From: Lysobacterales bacterium 63-13
Lineage (GTDB): Bacteria > Pseudomonadota > Gammaproteobacteria > Xanthomonadales > Rhodanobacteraceae
Reading direction: 5' to 3'
DNA: 64,000 nucleotides
Assembly: GCA_001899855.1 (NCBI GenBank)
Contig: MKWR01000013.1
Location: 193,731-257,730, forward strand
In this document: in pieces, positions 1 to 8,692 of the stretch
How positions within the stretch are numbered: the first letter of the stretch is position 1
Layout: the number at the start of each line of letters is the position of its first letter
Translations under genes and position numbers: made by a program
Notes under the pieces: model-generated
The model's input: only the letters and a program-made list of their open reading frames with translations
Told to the model about the DNA's origin: nothing
Database searches by the model: none

Positions 1-623
1 ACGGCGACGATCTCGCCGATGCTGGCGCGCATCAGGCAGGTGATGGCGGCAAGAGCGGAGAGCATCGTGAACTTGTTCCACATTGCTGCAACGATATTGC
101 CACTGTGGATGATTTCGCCGCGCATGCCGAGCAGGCCATCGACGATGGCCCTGGGAATTTCCCCCTGACCCGGCCGCGCGCCGAAACTCAGGCGTTCGGT
201 GCTGCCGATCTGGCGAATCGAGCCATCGGCTTCCAGGGTCACCGAGATGTGGCAGACCCCGCCGAGCACGTTGTCGCTTGCGAACTCACGGTCGAGTATT
301 TGCAGATGGCGCAGGCCATTCAGCAACGGCAACAGGCGCGCACCATTGGCCATGGCTGGCGCAATCGCACCGAGCGCGCTGTCGAGGTCATGGGCTTTGC
401 AAGTGAGGACGACCAGATCGGTTGCATAGTCATCCGCCAGGTGTTCGCGCACAGTCACCTCGTGCTGCCGCAGCTCGCTGGAAGTCCTGATGCACAGGCC
501 GTTCTGTGCCAGATTTGCCGCGCGTGCCGACCTGACCAGGAATTCGACCTTGGCCCCGGCCTCGATCAGGCGCGCGCCATACCAACCGCCGATGGCACCC
601 GCACCAAGGATGAGGACGCGCAT
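1..623 (-). CDS. Ketopantoate reductase-like protein (PanE/ApbA family), 3' end beyond the window
   Basis: NADPH-dependent reductase of the 2-dehydropantoate 2-reductase family (pantothenate/CoA synthesis); the gene runs off the window start, so only about 207 N-terminal residues are visible. The start has the family Rossmann motif GAGAIGG at residues 7-13, followed by a VLTCKAHD stretch like the conserved lysine region and an N-L-L-N-G-like segment (LPLLNGLRH) typical of ApbA. The ATG at 623 overlaps the pilZ stop by one base (TGATG), so it is the last visible gene of the operon. Many bacteria carry several PanE-like paralogues, so the exact substrate is not certain. Confidence 0.82.
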   Translation of the reverse strand, partial: MRVLILGAGAIGGWYGARLIEAGAKVEFLVRSARAANLAQNGLCIRTSSELRQHEVTVREHLADDYATDLVVLTCKAHDLDSALGAIAPAMANGARLLPLLNGLRHLQILDREFASDNVLGGVCHISVTLEADGSIRQIGSTERLSFGARPGQGEIPRAIVDGLLGMRGEIIHSGNIVAAMWNKFTMLSALAAITCLMRASIGEIVA

Positions 624-988
624 CACATGGTATGCGTCGGACGTTCCTGGCCAAGGATACCGGCGAGGATCGATTCGATCTTGGTACGCGCCGCATCGCC
701 GTCGCTGGATTCATTGAACTGCACGCCGATTCCAGCAGTGCGGTTGCCTTGCGCACCCGGCGGGGTGATCCAGACGACGCGGCCGGCCACCGGCAGGCGA
801 TCCTTTTCGTCCATCAGCGAAAGCAGGATGAACACCTCGTCACCCGGGTTGTAGCGCTTGCTGGTTGGCACGAACAGGCCGCCGCCCCTGACGAAGGGCA
901 TGTAGGCGTTGAAAAGAGCGCCCTTGTCCTTGATCGCCAGCGACAGGATTCCCTGTCTTGGCATACCTCCGATGGCAGGTGTCGACAT
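623..988 (-). CDS. pilZ: Type IV pilus PilZ-family protein
   Basis: A 121-residue single-domain PilZ protein, needed in related bacteria for type IV pilus assembly with PilB and FimX. The sequence has the T4P-PilZ features NAYMPFVRGGGLFVP near the N-terminus and RVVWITPP in the beta barrel, but no RxxxR or DxSxxG c-di-GMP-binding motif, so it should act by protein contacts. The start chosen is ATG 988, two bases after the holB stop; a longer reading frame exists upstream but would overlap holB. The order tmk-holB-pilZ is the usual one in Xanthomonadales and Pseudomonas. Confidence 0.88.
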   Translation of the reverse strand: MSTPAIGGMPRQGILSLAIKDKGALFNAYMPFVRGGGLFVPTSKRYNPGDEVFILLSLMDEKDRLPVAGRVVWITPPGAQGNRTAGIGVQFNESSDGDAARTKIESILAGILGQERPTHTM

Positions 989-989
989 C

Positions 990-1958
990 TCATGAACTCC
1001 GCGGCGTCTGCCATGTGTGCAACAAGTCGAGTACGACCAATTCGCCCCGCACCTGGGTGGCAAGCAGCTCGCGCGACCGATTGGCGGCGGCGAACCACCC
1101 CGCTAGCTTCGGGATTTCGTGCGTTCCGGTCAAGCCAAGCGTGCTGTTCTGGCCACGCAACAATTGCACCATGTCGTCGCGCACGAGCACGGCGGCATGC
1201 CAGAGACGCTCGGCAGGCCGGTCCGCCGCCCAGGCTTCGGCGATGCCGAGTGCGGTGCCGTGACGGCTGCGCAAGGCCAGCAAGTCGCGCGAACACTCGC
1301 CGCGCAGTTTCAGGCTGCCATCACCCAGCGCCTCCAGCGCCCGCCCCGGATTGCCGAGCATGGCAAGCAGGGCCAGTTCGGCATCGCTGCTGGAAATGTC
1401 CTGCTCGCGCAGCCAGGCGAGTGCCTGCTCGTGTGCCGGTGGCTGGATCTCGATGCGCTGGCAGCGGCTGCGGATGGTCGCCGGAAGCCGCGATGGCTGG
1501 TCGCAGACGAGGAGCATCAGCGTGCTGCCGGAAGGCTCTTCAAGGGTTTTCAGCAGGGCATTGGCCGCGCTTGGGTTCATGCGGTCGGCTGGATCGATGA
1601 TGACGACCTGCATGCCGCCAAACTGGCTGGACAGGGAAAGCTGCTCGGTCAGCTTGCGGATCTGTTCGATGACGATCTCGGTGCGCGGGGTCTTGCCATC
1701 GTCGCGCATCTCGAAGCTCAGCTGCATGCGATCAGGATGCGTGCCGGCGGCGAGCAGCAGGCAGGTACGGCAACGCGCGCAGGCGAAACCGTCGGCACGG
1801 CGGTTCTCGCACAAGGCGGCGGCGGCCAGTGCAGCGGCCAGCCCGCGTTTGCCGAGACCAGCGGCACCACTGAGCAGGAGCGCCTGTGGCAGCCGCCCGT
1901 TGGCCAGGCGCTCAGCCAGTGAACGCCAGGTTTCCTGCAGCCATGGGGCGAGGCTCAC
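990..1958 (-). CDS. holB: DNA polymerase III delta' subunit
   Basis: Delta' subunit of the clamp loader, which opens the beta clamp together with DnaX and delta. It is 322 residues long, the usual size. Visible features are a degenerate P-loop (GAAGLGKRG, about 31-39), a four-cysteine zinc module at about 50, 60, 63 and 66, the SANALLKTLEEP segment, and the IRSRCQ arginine-finger motif. The start overlaps the tmk stop by four bases (ATGA-type), showing translational coupling. As in other delta' subunits, the degenerate P-loop suggests no ATP hydrolysis. Confidence 0.95.
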   Translation of the reverse strand: MSLAPWLQETWRSLAERLANGRLPQALLLSGAAGLGKRGLAAALAAAALCENRRADGFACARCRTCLLLAAGTHPDRMQLSFEMRDDGKTPRTEIVIEQIRKLTEQLSLSSQFGGMQVVIIDPADRMNPSAANALLKTLEEPSGSTLMLLVCDQPSRLPATIRSRCQRIEIQPPAHEQALAWLREQDISSSDAELALLAMLGNPGRALEALGDGSLKLRGECSRDLLALRSRHGTALGIAEAWAADRPAERLWHAAVLVRDDMVQLLRGQNSTLGLTGTHEIPKLAGWFAAANRSRELLATQVRGELVVLDLLHTWQTPRSS

Positions 1959-2593
1959 GATGCCGAGCTCCGTGCCGCCATGAATTGATCGATGGCCGCA
2001 CAGGCGGCATCGCGGACCTCGGCCAGCTCACGGCTTGAATCAATGATGCGGAAGCGCCCGGGTTCCTGTTCGGCACGTGCGCGGTAGCTGGCGCGCACGC
2101 GATCGAAGAATTCCGCTTGTTCGCTTTCGATGCGATCCGGAACCCCGCGCTTGTCGGCCCGTGCGCGGCCCATTTCCACTGACAAGTCGAGCAGCAAGGT
2201 CAGATCCGGGCGCAAACCATCGGCAGCCCAGCGTTCAAGATCGGCGATGCGTTCCTTCGGCTGCCCGCGGCCGCCGCCCTGGTAGGCGTAGCTGGCGTCG
2301 GTGAAGCGGTCGGTCAGTACCCAGTCGCCACGCTCGAGTGCCGGACGGATCAGTTCGCGCACGAGTTGCGCGCGCGCCGCGAACATCAGCAGGAGTTCGC
2401 TTTCGGCGCAGACATCCTGCATCGATCCATCGAGCACCAGGTTCCGGATCGACTCGCCGAGCGCGGTGCCGCCCGGCTCCCTGGTTACCCGAAGGACGAT
2501 TCCGCGCGCCTCGATGTGGGCGCGCAAGTCGGCGAGGACGGTGCTCTTGCCCGCGCCTTCGCCGCCCTCCAGCGAGATCAGGCAGCCGCTCAC
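1955..2593 (-). CDS. tmk: Thymidylate kinase
   Basis: Phosphorylates dTMP to dTDP in dTTP synthesis. The 212-residue protein has the P-loop GGEGAGKST at residues 10-18, the REPGGT motif at about 38-43 that binds dTMP, and the LTDRFTDASYAYQGGGR region carrying the DR(F/Y) motif. The lid region (RGVPDRIE) follows. It overlaps mltG upstream and holB downstream by four bases each, so the three are one transcription and translation unit. Confidence 0.96.
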   Translation of the reverse strand: MSGCLISLEGGEGAGKSTVLADLRAHIEARGIVLRVTREPGGTALGESIRNLVLDGSMQDVCAESELLLMFAARAQLVRELIRPALERGDWVLTDRFTDASYAYQGGGRGQPKERIADLERWAADGLRPDLTLLLDLSVEMGRARADKRGVPDRIESEQAEFFDRVRASYRARAEQEPGRFRIIDSSRELAEVRDAACAAIDQFMAARSSAS

Positions 2594-3645
2594 GGGTTCC
2601 TGCGCCTGGCCAGGTAGCGCGCCACGGCGCGATTGTGCTCGACCAGGCTTGTCGAGAATTCGTGGCGACCGCTGCCATCGCCGAGGGCGACAAAATACAG
2701 GGCGTTGCCACCCGCCGGATGCAGCGCCGCCTCGATTGCCGGCAAGCCCGGCAAGGCAATGGGCGTCGGCGGCAGGCCGCCACGGGTATAGGTGTTGTAT
2801 GGCGTATCCGCATCGAGATCGCGGCGGCGGATATTGCCATCGTATTGTTCGCCGAGTCCGTAGACCACGCTGGGGTCGGTTTGCAGGCGAATGCCGATCT
2901 GCAGCCGCCGCGCGAACACGCCGGCGATCTGCGCCCGTTCCTCGGCGATGCCCGTTTCCTTCTCGATGATCGAGGCGAGGATCAGCGCTTCGTACGGATT
3001 CTTCAGCGGCACGGCCGGGTCACGCTGCGGCCACAGCCGCTCCAGCGCCCGCTTCATCGCCACATGGGAGCGTTCAAGGACATCGAAATCACGCTCGCCC
3101 TTGACCCAGGCATAGGTTTCCGGAAGGAACCAGCCTTCCGGCTTGCTGTCGCCGAGGCCAAGCTCGTTGGCAATCGTGGTTTCATCCTTGCCCGGCAAGG
3201 TCTGCTGCAGCCCCGCCTCGCCGGCCAGGGCCAGGCGCAACTGGCGAAAGGTCCAGCCGTCGACGATGGTGAAGTGATGCTGGACAACCTTTCCCGAAGC
3301 CATCAATTCGATCAGGCCGCGCGGAGTCAGGCCTGTGGTCAATTGATACTCGCCGGCCTGCAGCCGCGATGCGACCTGCATTTCACGCGAAAGCAGCTTC
3401 CAGTAGAACGGCGAGCCGTCACTGATGCCTTCGCGGCGCAACTGGCGCACGAGATCCTTGAACGCGGTGCCGCGCGAAAACTCGATGATCCTCGCCGTCG
3501 GCAGGTTCAGCGGGGCGTCGGCAAAACGCCGGTAGTCCTTCCAGGCGAGGGCGGCAAGGACGCCCGCGCTGCCAACCAGGGCGAGGAAAAGCAGGGTGAA
3601 CCAGCGCACACGGCCGGATTGTCGATGAATGGAATGCAAGGACAT
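2590..3645 (-). CDS. mltG: Endolytic murein transglycosylase MltG
   Basis: Inner-membrane lytic transglycosylase (YceG family) that cleaves nascent glycan strands and is thought to end peptidoglycan chain growth. The 351-residue protein has one N-terminal membrane segment at about 16-35 and a periplasmic domain with the conserved IIEKETG motif near residue 225, which contains the catalytic glutamate, followed by LQTDPSVVYG and the YNTYTRGGLPPTPI motif characteristic of the family. It sits between pabB and tmk, its normal neighbourhood, although the pabC gene often found here is absent. Confidence 0.95.
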   Translation of the reverse strand: MSLHSIHRQSGRVRWFTLLFLALVGSAGVLAALAWKDYRRFADAPLNLPTARIIEFSRGTAFKDLVRQLRREGISDGSPFYWKLLSREMQVASRLQAGEYQLTTGLTPRGLIELMASGKVVQHHFTIVDGWTFRQLRLALAGEAGLQQTLPGKDETTIANELGLGDSKPEGWFLPETYAWVKGERDFDVLERSHVAMKRALERLWPQRDPAVPLKNPYEALILASIIEKETGIAEERAQIAGVFARRLQIGIRLQTDPSVVYGLGEQYDGNIRRRDLDADTPYNTYTRGGLPPTPIALPGLPAIEAALHPAGGNALYFVALGDGSGRHEFSTSLVEHNRAVARYLARRRNP

Positions 3646-3709
3646 CGGGAATCTGTCGACGGATGCGGAAGGTTAGCAGGATTGCCCGGAACAGCGGCGC
3701 CCGGCACCT

Positions 3710-5077
3710 TCAGCCGGCCAGCCCGAAGGCACGCAGCAGGCCCCTCGCCTTGGCCCGGGTCTCGGCGAGTTCGGCTTGCGCCTCCGAATCGACGACGATC
3801 CCGGCACCGGCGCGCAGGCGCACCGCGCGACCATCGATGGTCAGGCTGCGGATGAGGATGTTGAGGTCAAGATCGCCGTTGTTGTCCAGATAGCCGAATG
3901 CACCGGTGTAGGCACCCCGCCCTCCGCGCTCGAGTTCGGCAATGATCTCCATGCAGCGGACCTTCGGACAGCCGGTAATGGTGCCGCCGGGAAACACCGC
4001 ACGGATGACCTCACCGGGCGAGGTGCCCGCGCGCAAGCGGCCACGCACGTTGGAAACGATGTGGTGCACATGGGCATAGCTTTCCACGCCCATCAGCTCA
4101 TCGACGACGACGCTGCCCGGAACGCAGACGCGGCCGAGGTCGTTGCGCTCGAGATCGATCAGCATCACGTGCTCGGCCCGTTCCTTGGGGTGCCCGATCA
4201 GTTCGCCGATGCGGGCCGCGGCGTCATCGCCTTCGATTCGCGGGCGCGTGCCGGCTATCGGGCGGGTCTGCACGGCGTCGCCGCGCACCTCGACCAGGCG
4301 CTCCGGCGACGAACTGGCAATTGCCCAGTCTTGCCATTGCAGCAGACCGGCAAACGGAGCCGGATTCGCCTGGCGCAAGGCGGCGTAGATGTCGGCGGCA
4401 GGCGTGTCGCTGGCCAGATTGATCCGCCATTCGCGCGAGAGGTTGACCTGGAACACATCGCCCGCGGCCAGATAGGCATGCGTGCGGGCGACGGCATCGA
4501 TGAATTGCGCTGGCGGATCTTCGTCGATGTCTTGCGCTGCCGGACGCATCGGCTTGCAGTCGGCGGGCATGCGCAGATCGGCCTCAAGCAAGGCCAGCAT
4601 CGATTCGAAGCCGGCTTCGGCCAGCAGCGTTGTGCGGCCCTCGCGATGATCGACGATTGCCGCCACCGGGCAGCGCAGCGCCAGCGCCAGAGGCAAACGG
4701 CCTGCCGGCAGCGGCAAGCGCAGGCGCGGTTCGATTTCCCCGGCCAGTTCGTAGCCGAGGTAGAGCAACCAGCCGCCATGGAACGGCAAGCGATCCGCGG
4801 CAGCCGGTGCTGCGTTGTGCGATGCGCGCCAGTGCTCGTCGAGCACATCGAGGAAGCGGCGACCGAGCACGGCGCCATGGCCGTCGCGCACCTGGCCATC
4901 GCGATCGAGCTGGAAGGATTGCTGCGGAAACGCGGCCAGCACGTCGAAGCGCGCCGACGCCGTGCCGTGGGCAACACTCTCGAGCAGGCCGGGATAGCGA
5001 TCCGGGTGCCGTGCCGCCAGCGCCAGCAGATCGAACGTGCCGGCGAGCTCGCGCCGCGCCGGCAACGGCGAGGGCAT
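3710..5077 (-). CDS. pabB: Aminodeoxychorismate synthase component I
   Basis: Converts chorismate and ammonia to 4-amino-4-deoxychorismate for folate. About 455 residues, the normal size. The C-terminal chorismate-binding domain shows the family motifs PIAGTRPR, HxxERxxHVMLIDLERNDLGR, and the FPGGTITGCPKVRCMEII block that contains the PIAGT/GCPK residues used for amination. The frame is open further upstream, but it then overlaps fabF; ATG 5077, eleven bases after the fabF stop, gives the typical N-terminus. No pabC (lyase) lies next to it in this window. TrpE is the main alternative; genomic context favours PabB. Confidence 0.9.
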   Translation of the reverse strand: MPSPLPARRELAGTFDLLALAARHPDRYPGLLESVAHGTASARFDVLAAFPQQSFQLDRDGQVRDGHGAVLGRRFLDVLDEHWRASHNAAPAAADRLPFHGGWLLYLGYELAGEIEPRLRLPLPAGRLPLALALRCPVAAIVDHREGRTTLLAEAGFESMLALLEADLRMPADCKPMRPAAQDIDEDPPAQFIDAVARTHAYLAAGDVFQVNLSREWRINLASDTPAADIYAALRQANPAPFAGLLQWQDWAIASSSPERLVEVRGDAVQTRPIAGTRPRIEGDDAAARIGELIGHPKERAEHVMLIDLERNDLGRVCVPGSVVVDELMGVESYAHVHHIVSNVRGRLRAGTSPGEVIRAVFPGGTITGCPKVRCMEIIAELERGGRGAYTGAFGYLDNNGDLDLNILIRSLTIDGRAVRLRAGAGIVVDSEAQAELAETRAKARGLLRAFGLAG

Positions 5078-5088
5078 CCGGCCCGGGC

Positions 5089-6327
5089 TCAGAGACTGCG
5101 GAATACCAGGGTACCGTTGGTGCCGCCGAAACCGAAGCCGTTGGATACGGCAACCGAGATCTTCTTCTCGCGGGCGACATTCGGCACGTAGTCGAGATCG
5201 CAGCCCTCGCCGGGATTGTCGAGATTGATGGTCGGCGGAATGACGCCGTGATGCAGGGCCAGGATGGTGAAGATGGCCTCGACCCCGCCGGCGGCGCCAA
5301 GCAGGTGTCCGGTCATCGACTTGGTCGAGCTGACCATGGTCTTGTAGGCGTGCTCGCCCAGCGCACGCTTGAGGGCCAGTGTCTCGGCAAGATCGCCGAG
5401 TGGCGTCGAGGTGCCATGCGCGTTGAGGTATTCGACCTGCTCCGGATTGACGCCCGCATCCTTCATCGCCGCCGCCATGCAGCGTGCCGGGCCTTCGCCG
5501 TTGTCGCTTGGTGCGGTCATGTGGAAGGCGTCGCTGCTGGCACCACTGCCGGCGAGCTCGCAATAGATGCGTGCCCCGCGTGCCCTGGCCGCTTCGTATT
5601 CCTCGAGAATGAGGATGCCGGCACCGTCGCCGAGGACAAAGCCGTCGCGGTCGCGATCCCAGGGACGACTGGCACGTTGTGGGTCATCGTTGCGCGTCGA
5701 CATCGCCTTCATCGAGCAGAAACCGCCGACGGCAGTTGGAACGCTCGCATACTCGGCGCCACCGGCAATCATGATGTCGGCATCGCCGTACTGGATCAGG
5801 CGCATGGCCATGCCGATGCTGTGGTTGGATGTGGCGCAGGCGGAAACCGCGGAGAAATTCGGCCCCTTGCTGCCGATCATGATCGACAGGTGCCCGGCAA
5901 CCATATTGATGATGGTCGAGGGCACGTAGAATGGGGAAACCTTGCGCGGGCCGCCTTCATGCAAGGCCAGAGTGGTCTTCTCGATGCCGGAAATTCCGCC
6001 AATGCCGGAGCCGATCAGGGTTCCCGTGCGTTCGGCATTCGCCTCGGTGATTTCCAGCCCGGCATCCTGCAAGGCCATCAAACCGGCGGCGACGCCATAA
6101 TGGATGAACGAGTCCATCTTCTTGATGTCTTTCGGCGGGATCCAGAGCGCGGGATCGAAATCCCGCACTTCGCCGGCGATGCGCGTGGTAAACGCGGAAG
6201 CGTCGAAATTGGTGAGTGGGCCGATTCCGCTGCGACCCGCGGTGATGTTGCCCCAGGCGGTGGCCAGGTCATTGCCGACCGGGCTGACGATGCCCATGCC
6301 GGTAACGACGACGCGGCGCTTGCTCAT
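5089..6327 (-). CDS. fabF: Beta-ketoacyl-ACP synthase II
   Basis: Condenses malonyl-ACP with growing acyl-ACP in fatty acid elongation. The 412-residue protein has the KAS II catalytic triad: Cys in SACATSNHSIG near 163, His in NAHGTSTPLGD near 303 and His in SMTGHLLGAAG near 340, and the C-terminal glycine-rich GFGFGGTN loop. It lies directly after acpP, as is usual, but a hairpin in the acpP-fabF gap may limit readthrough. No cell-location signal is expected; the enzyme is cytosolic. Confidence 0.97.
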   Translation of the reverse strand: MSKRRVVVTGMGIVSPVGNDLATAWGNITAGRSGIGPLTNFDASAFTTRIAGEVRDFDPALWIPPKDIKKMDSFIHYGVAAGLMALQDAGLEITEANAERTGTLIGSGIGGISGIEKTTLALHEGGPRKVSPFYVPSTIINMVAGHLSIMIGSKGPNFSAVSACATSNHSIGMAMRLIQYGDADIMIAGGAEYASVPTAVGGFCSMKAMSTRNDDPQRASRPWDRDRDGFVLGDGAGILILEEYEAARARGARIYCELAGSGASSDAFHMTAPSDNGEGPARCMAAAMKDAGVNPEQVEYLNAHGTSTPLGDLAETLALKRALGEHAYKTMVSSTKSMTGHLLGAAGGVEAIFTILALHHGVIPPTINLDNPGEGCDLDYVPNVAREKKISVAVSNGFGFGGTNGTLVFRSL

Positions 6328-6400
6328 GTCCGAGATTCCGTATGGCGGGGAACACAGTCACCTACATACGCAGGCGTAGTGTTCCCGGTTCCGAAAATGA

Positions 6401-6425
6401 AAGCTGCGCCTCAAGGGCGCAGCTT
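6401..6425 (-). terminator. Hairpin between acpP and fabF
   Basis: A perfect 10-bp stem (AAGCTGCGCC paired with GGCGCAGCTT) with a 5-nt loop lies in the acpP-fabF gap. On the minus strand it is followed by TCATTTTCGG, a weak T-rich stretch, so it could be a partial terminator or processing site that lets acpP be expressed far above fabF. Strong acpP expression relative to fabF is known in other bacteria; the role here is inference. Confidence 0.55.
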
Positions 6426-6526
6426 GGTGGATCGTGTCATGCCTTGAACCAGATGCTTGTCTGCCTTGCGCGAAGGCATCCGCTCATCCGTGGTCCGCGC
6501 AGCGCCAGCGCTGCCGCGGCCCGTCA

Positions 6527-6766
6527 TCAGGCCTTGACGTGTGCCTTGACGTAATCGGCCGCCTGCTGGACGGTGGTGATCTTCTCGGCATCCTCATCGG
6601 GAATCTCGCACTCGAATTCCTCTTCGAGCGCCATCACCAGCTCGACGGTATCAAGTGAGTCGGCGCCCAGATCGTCAACGAACGACGCATTCGGCGTGAC
6701 TTCATCTTCCTTTACGCCCAACTGCTCGACGACGATTTTCTTGACGCGTTCTTCGATAGTACTCAT
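6527..6766 (-). CDS. acpP: Acyl carrier protein
   Basis: Carries growing acyl chains on a 4'-phosphopantetheine arm. The 79-residue acidic protein has the invariant DSL motif ([10 protein letters not shown]) with the modified serine at residue 37. The start is ATG 6766; longer in-frame readings upstream are not conserved ACP sequence. It lies between fabG and fabF in the fatty-acid operon, with a 193-bp gap upstream that can hold its own promoter and a hairpin downstream. Confidence 0.98.
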   Translation of the reverse strand: MSTIEERVKKIVVEQLGVKEDEVTPNASFVDDLGADSLDTVELVMALEEEFECEIPDEDAEKITTVQQAADYVKAHVKA

Positions 6767-6959
6767 GGGTATCTTGTCTCCCGATGGGATCTCTTGGTGT
6801 GATTCGGAATGCGGATTGCCGGTGGACACCATCGCGTCCTGGTTTTCCGCCACACAGGCCGATTGCCTGCGAAGCGCCGCGGATTGTAGTGGAACGTGTC
6901 GGCAGTCGCCAGCCCGACTCTGCTGCGGACTTGCGCCTGCCCCGACTTGGTGCGTTGGC

Positions 6960-7703
6960 TCAGGCCATGTACATGCCGCCATTCACATGCAAGGTTTCGC
7001 CAGTGATGTAACCGGCACCCGGCGAGGCCAGGAACGCCACCGCCTGCGCAATGTCTGCCGGGTCACCCAGTCGCTGCAGGGCAATCTGGCCGAGCAAGGC
7101 ATTGCGTTGCTCCTCGGGCAGCGCACGGGTCATGTCGGTATCGATGAATCCGGGAGCGACGACATTGACGGTGATTCCGCGCGAACCGATTTCGCGGGCG
7201 ATCGATTTCGAGAAGGCGACGATGCCGGCCTTGGCTGCCGCGTAATTTGATTGCCCGGCATTGCCGATCGAACCGATCACCGAGGCAATGCTGATGATGC
7301 GTCCCTTGCGCGCCTTCATCATGCCGCGCAGGACCGCCTTCGTGGTGCGGAAGACCGAGCCCAGGTTGGTATCGAGGATCGCCTGCCAGTCCTCGTCCTT
7401 CATGCGCAGCAGCAACTGGTCGCGGGTGATGCCGGCATTGTTGACGAGGATGGTGATCGCACCGAATTCTTCGGCAATCGACGCCAGCACGCTGTCGACC
7501 GCGGCACTGTCGCTGACATCGAGCACGCGCCCCGCGCCGGCATGCGCCGCGAGCCGCTCGCCGATTGCCTGTGCGCCACGTTCGCTGGTGGCGGTACCAA
7601 TGACCCTGGCGCCACGGGCGGCCAGTTCGTCGGCGATGGCCGCGCCGATGCCACGGCTGGCACCGGTGACCAGGGCGATTTCACCTGCAAGCGATGCAGT
7701 CAT
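6960..7703 (-). CDS. fabG: 3-oxoacyl-ACP reductase
   Basis: NADPH-dependent short-chain reductase for the first reduction of the fatty-acid cycle. The 247-residue protein has the cofactor motif TGASRGIG at 13-20, the NNAG motif ([10 protein letters not shown]), and the catalytic S-Y-K set with YAAAK near residue 153. The C-terminus ([14 protein letters not shown]) is typical of FabG. The start at ATG 7703 is preceded by AAGGAG-like sequence; the upstream reading frame overlaps fabD and is not part of the gene. Confidence 0.97.
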   Translation of the reverse strand: MTASLAGEIALVTGASRGIGAAIADELAARGARVIGTATSERGAQAIGERLAAHAGAGRVLDVSDSAAVDSVLASIAEEFGAITILVNNAGITRDQLLLRMKDEDWQAILDTNLGSVFRTTKAVLRGMMKARKGRIISIASVIGSIGNAGQSNYAAAKAGIVAFSKSIAREIGSRGITVNVVAPGFIDTDMTRALPEEQRNALLGQIALQRLGDPADIAQAVAFLASPGAGYITGETLHVNGGMYMA

Positions 7704-7741
7704 CGAAACTCCTTGCTTGTTCTGATCGGATTGGAGCGCGC

Positions 7742-8677
7742 TCAGGCCCAGGCCTCGAGGGCCTCGTCGAGTTCGGCGGGCGTGCCGAGCGCGCGCATGT
7801 CGATGCCCTTGTCGATGCGTCGGGCAAGCCCGCTGAGCACCTTGCCGGGGCCGCATTCGGCGCAGCGACCGACGCCGACAGCGAGGAGTGCCTGCATGCA
7901 TTGCGTCCAGCGCACCGGCAGGTAGAGCTGGCGCACCAGCGCGTCGCGAATGGCCGCGCTTGATGCATGGACCTGCGCATCGACATTCTGGATGACCGGA
8001 ATGAGCGGCTCGTGCCAGGTGTAGGCACTCATCGCTTCGGCAAGGCGATTGGCCGCCTCGCGCATGAGTGGCGTGTGCGAGGGCACGCTGACGGCAAGCT
8101 TTACTGCCTTGCGCACGCCCGCTTCGGACAGCCGGGCCAGCGCCGCATCGACGGCGACGGCATGTCCGCCGATGACAATCTGGCCGGGCGAATTGTAGTT
8201 GGCCGGAACGACAACCTGATCGCCGGAAACTTCCGCACAGATTGATTCGACCAGTGCATCCTCGGCGCCGATCACGGCGGCCATCGCGCCAAGGCCCGCT
8301 GGCGCGGCAGCCTGCATGGCCTGGCCACGCACGCGCACCAGATGGGCTGCATCAGCCAGGCTGATCGCGCCGGCCGCGACCAGGGCGGTGTATTCGCCAA
8401 GGCTGTGTCCTGCAAGATGCGTGGGGCGGGCACCGTTGCGCTCTTGCCAGACCCGCCAGACCGCAACACCGGCAGCGAGCAAGGCTGGCTGCGTGAATTC
8501 GGTGCGATTGAGCATTTCCTCAGGGCCACCTTGCGAGAGTGCCCACAAGTCCGTGCCGGCACCTTCGGAGGCCTCTACAAAGGTTTCACGGACCAGCGCG
8601 TATTGCTCGGACAGCGAAGCCAGCATGCCCAGGCTCTGCGAGCCCTGGCCAGGAAATACAAAGGCAAGTGCAGTCAT
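7742..8677 (-). CDS. fabD: Malonyl-CoA:ACP transacylase
   Basis: Transfers malonyl groups from CoA to ACP. The 311-residue protein has the N-terminal GQGSQ motif at 10-14, the nucleophile motif GHSLGEY near residue 93 and the SVPSHTPLM region with the catalytic histidine near 203. It lies 15 bases downstream of fabH and is followed by fabG, the standard order. Confidence 0.97.
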   Translation of the reverse strand: MTALAFVFPGQGSQSLGMLASLSEQYALVRETFVEASEGAGTDLWALSQGGPEEMLNRTEFTQPALLAAGVAVWRVWQERNGARPTHLAGHSLGEYTALVAAGAISLADAAHLVRVRGQAMQAAAPAGLGAMAAVIGAEDALVESICAEVSGDQVVVPANYNSPGQIVIGGHAVAVDAALARLSEAGVRKAVKLAVSVPSHTPLMREAANRLAEAMSAYTWHEPLIPVIQNVDAQVHASSAAIRDALVRQLYLPVRWTQCMQALLAVGVGRCAECGPGKVLSGLARRIDKGIDMRALGTPAELDEALEAWA

Positions 8678-8692
8678 GCAAGCGGTTCCGGA

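Noticed and set aside
2338-3855. Plus-strand 505-codon frame across tmk and mltG
   Set aside because: Antisense to two conserved genes and rich in arginine from GC-rich codons.
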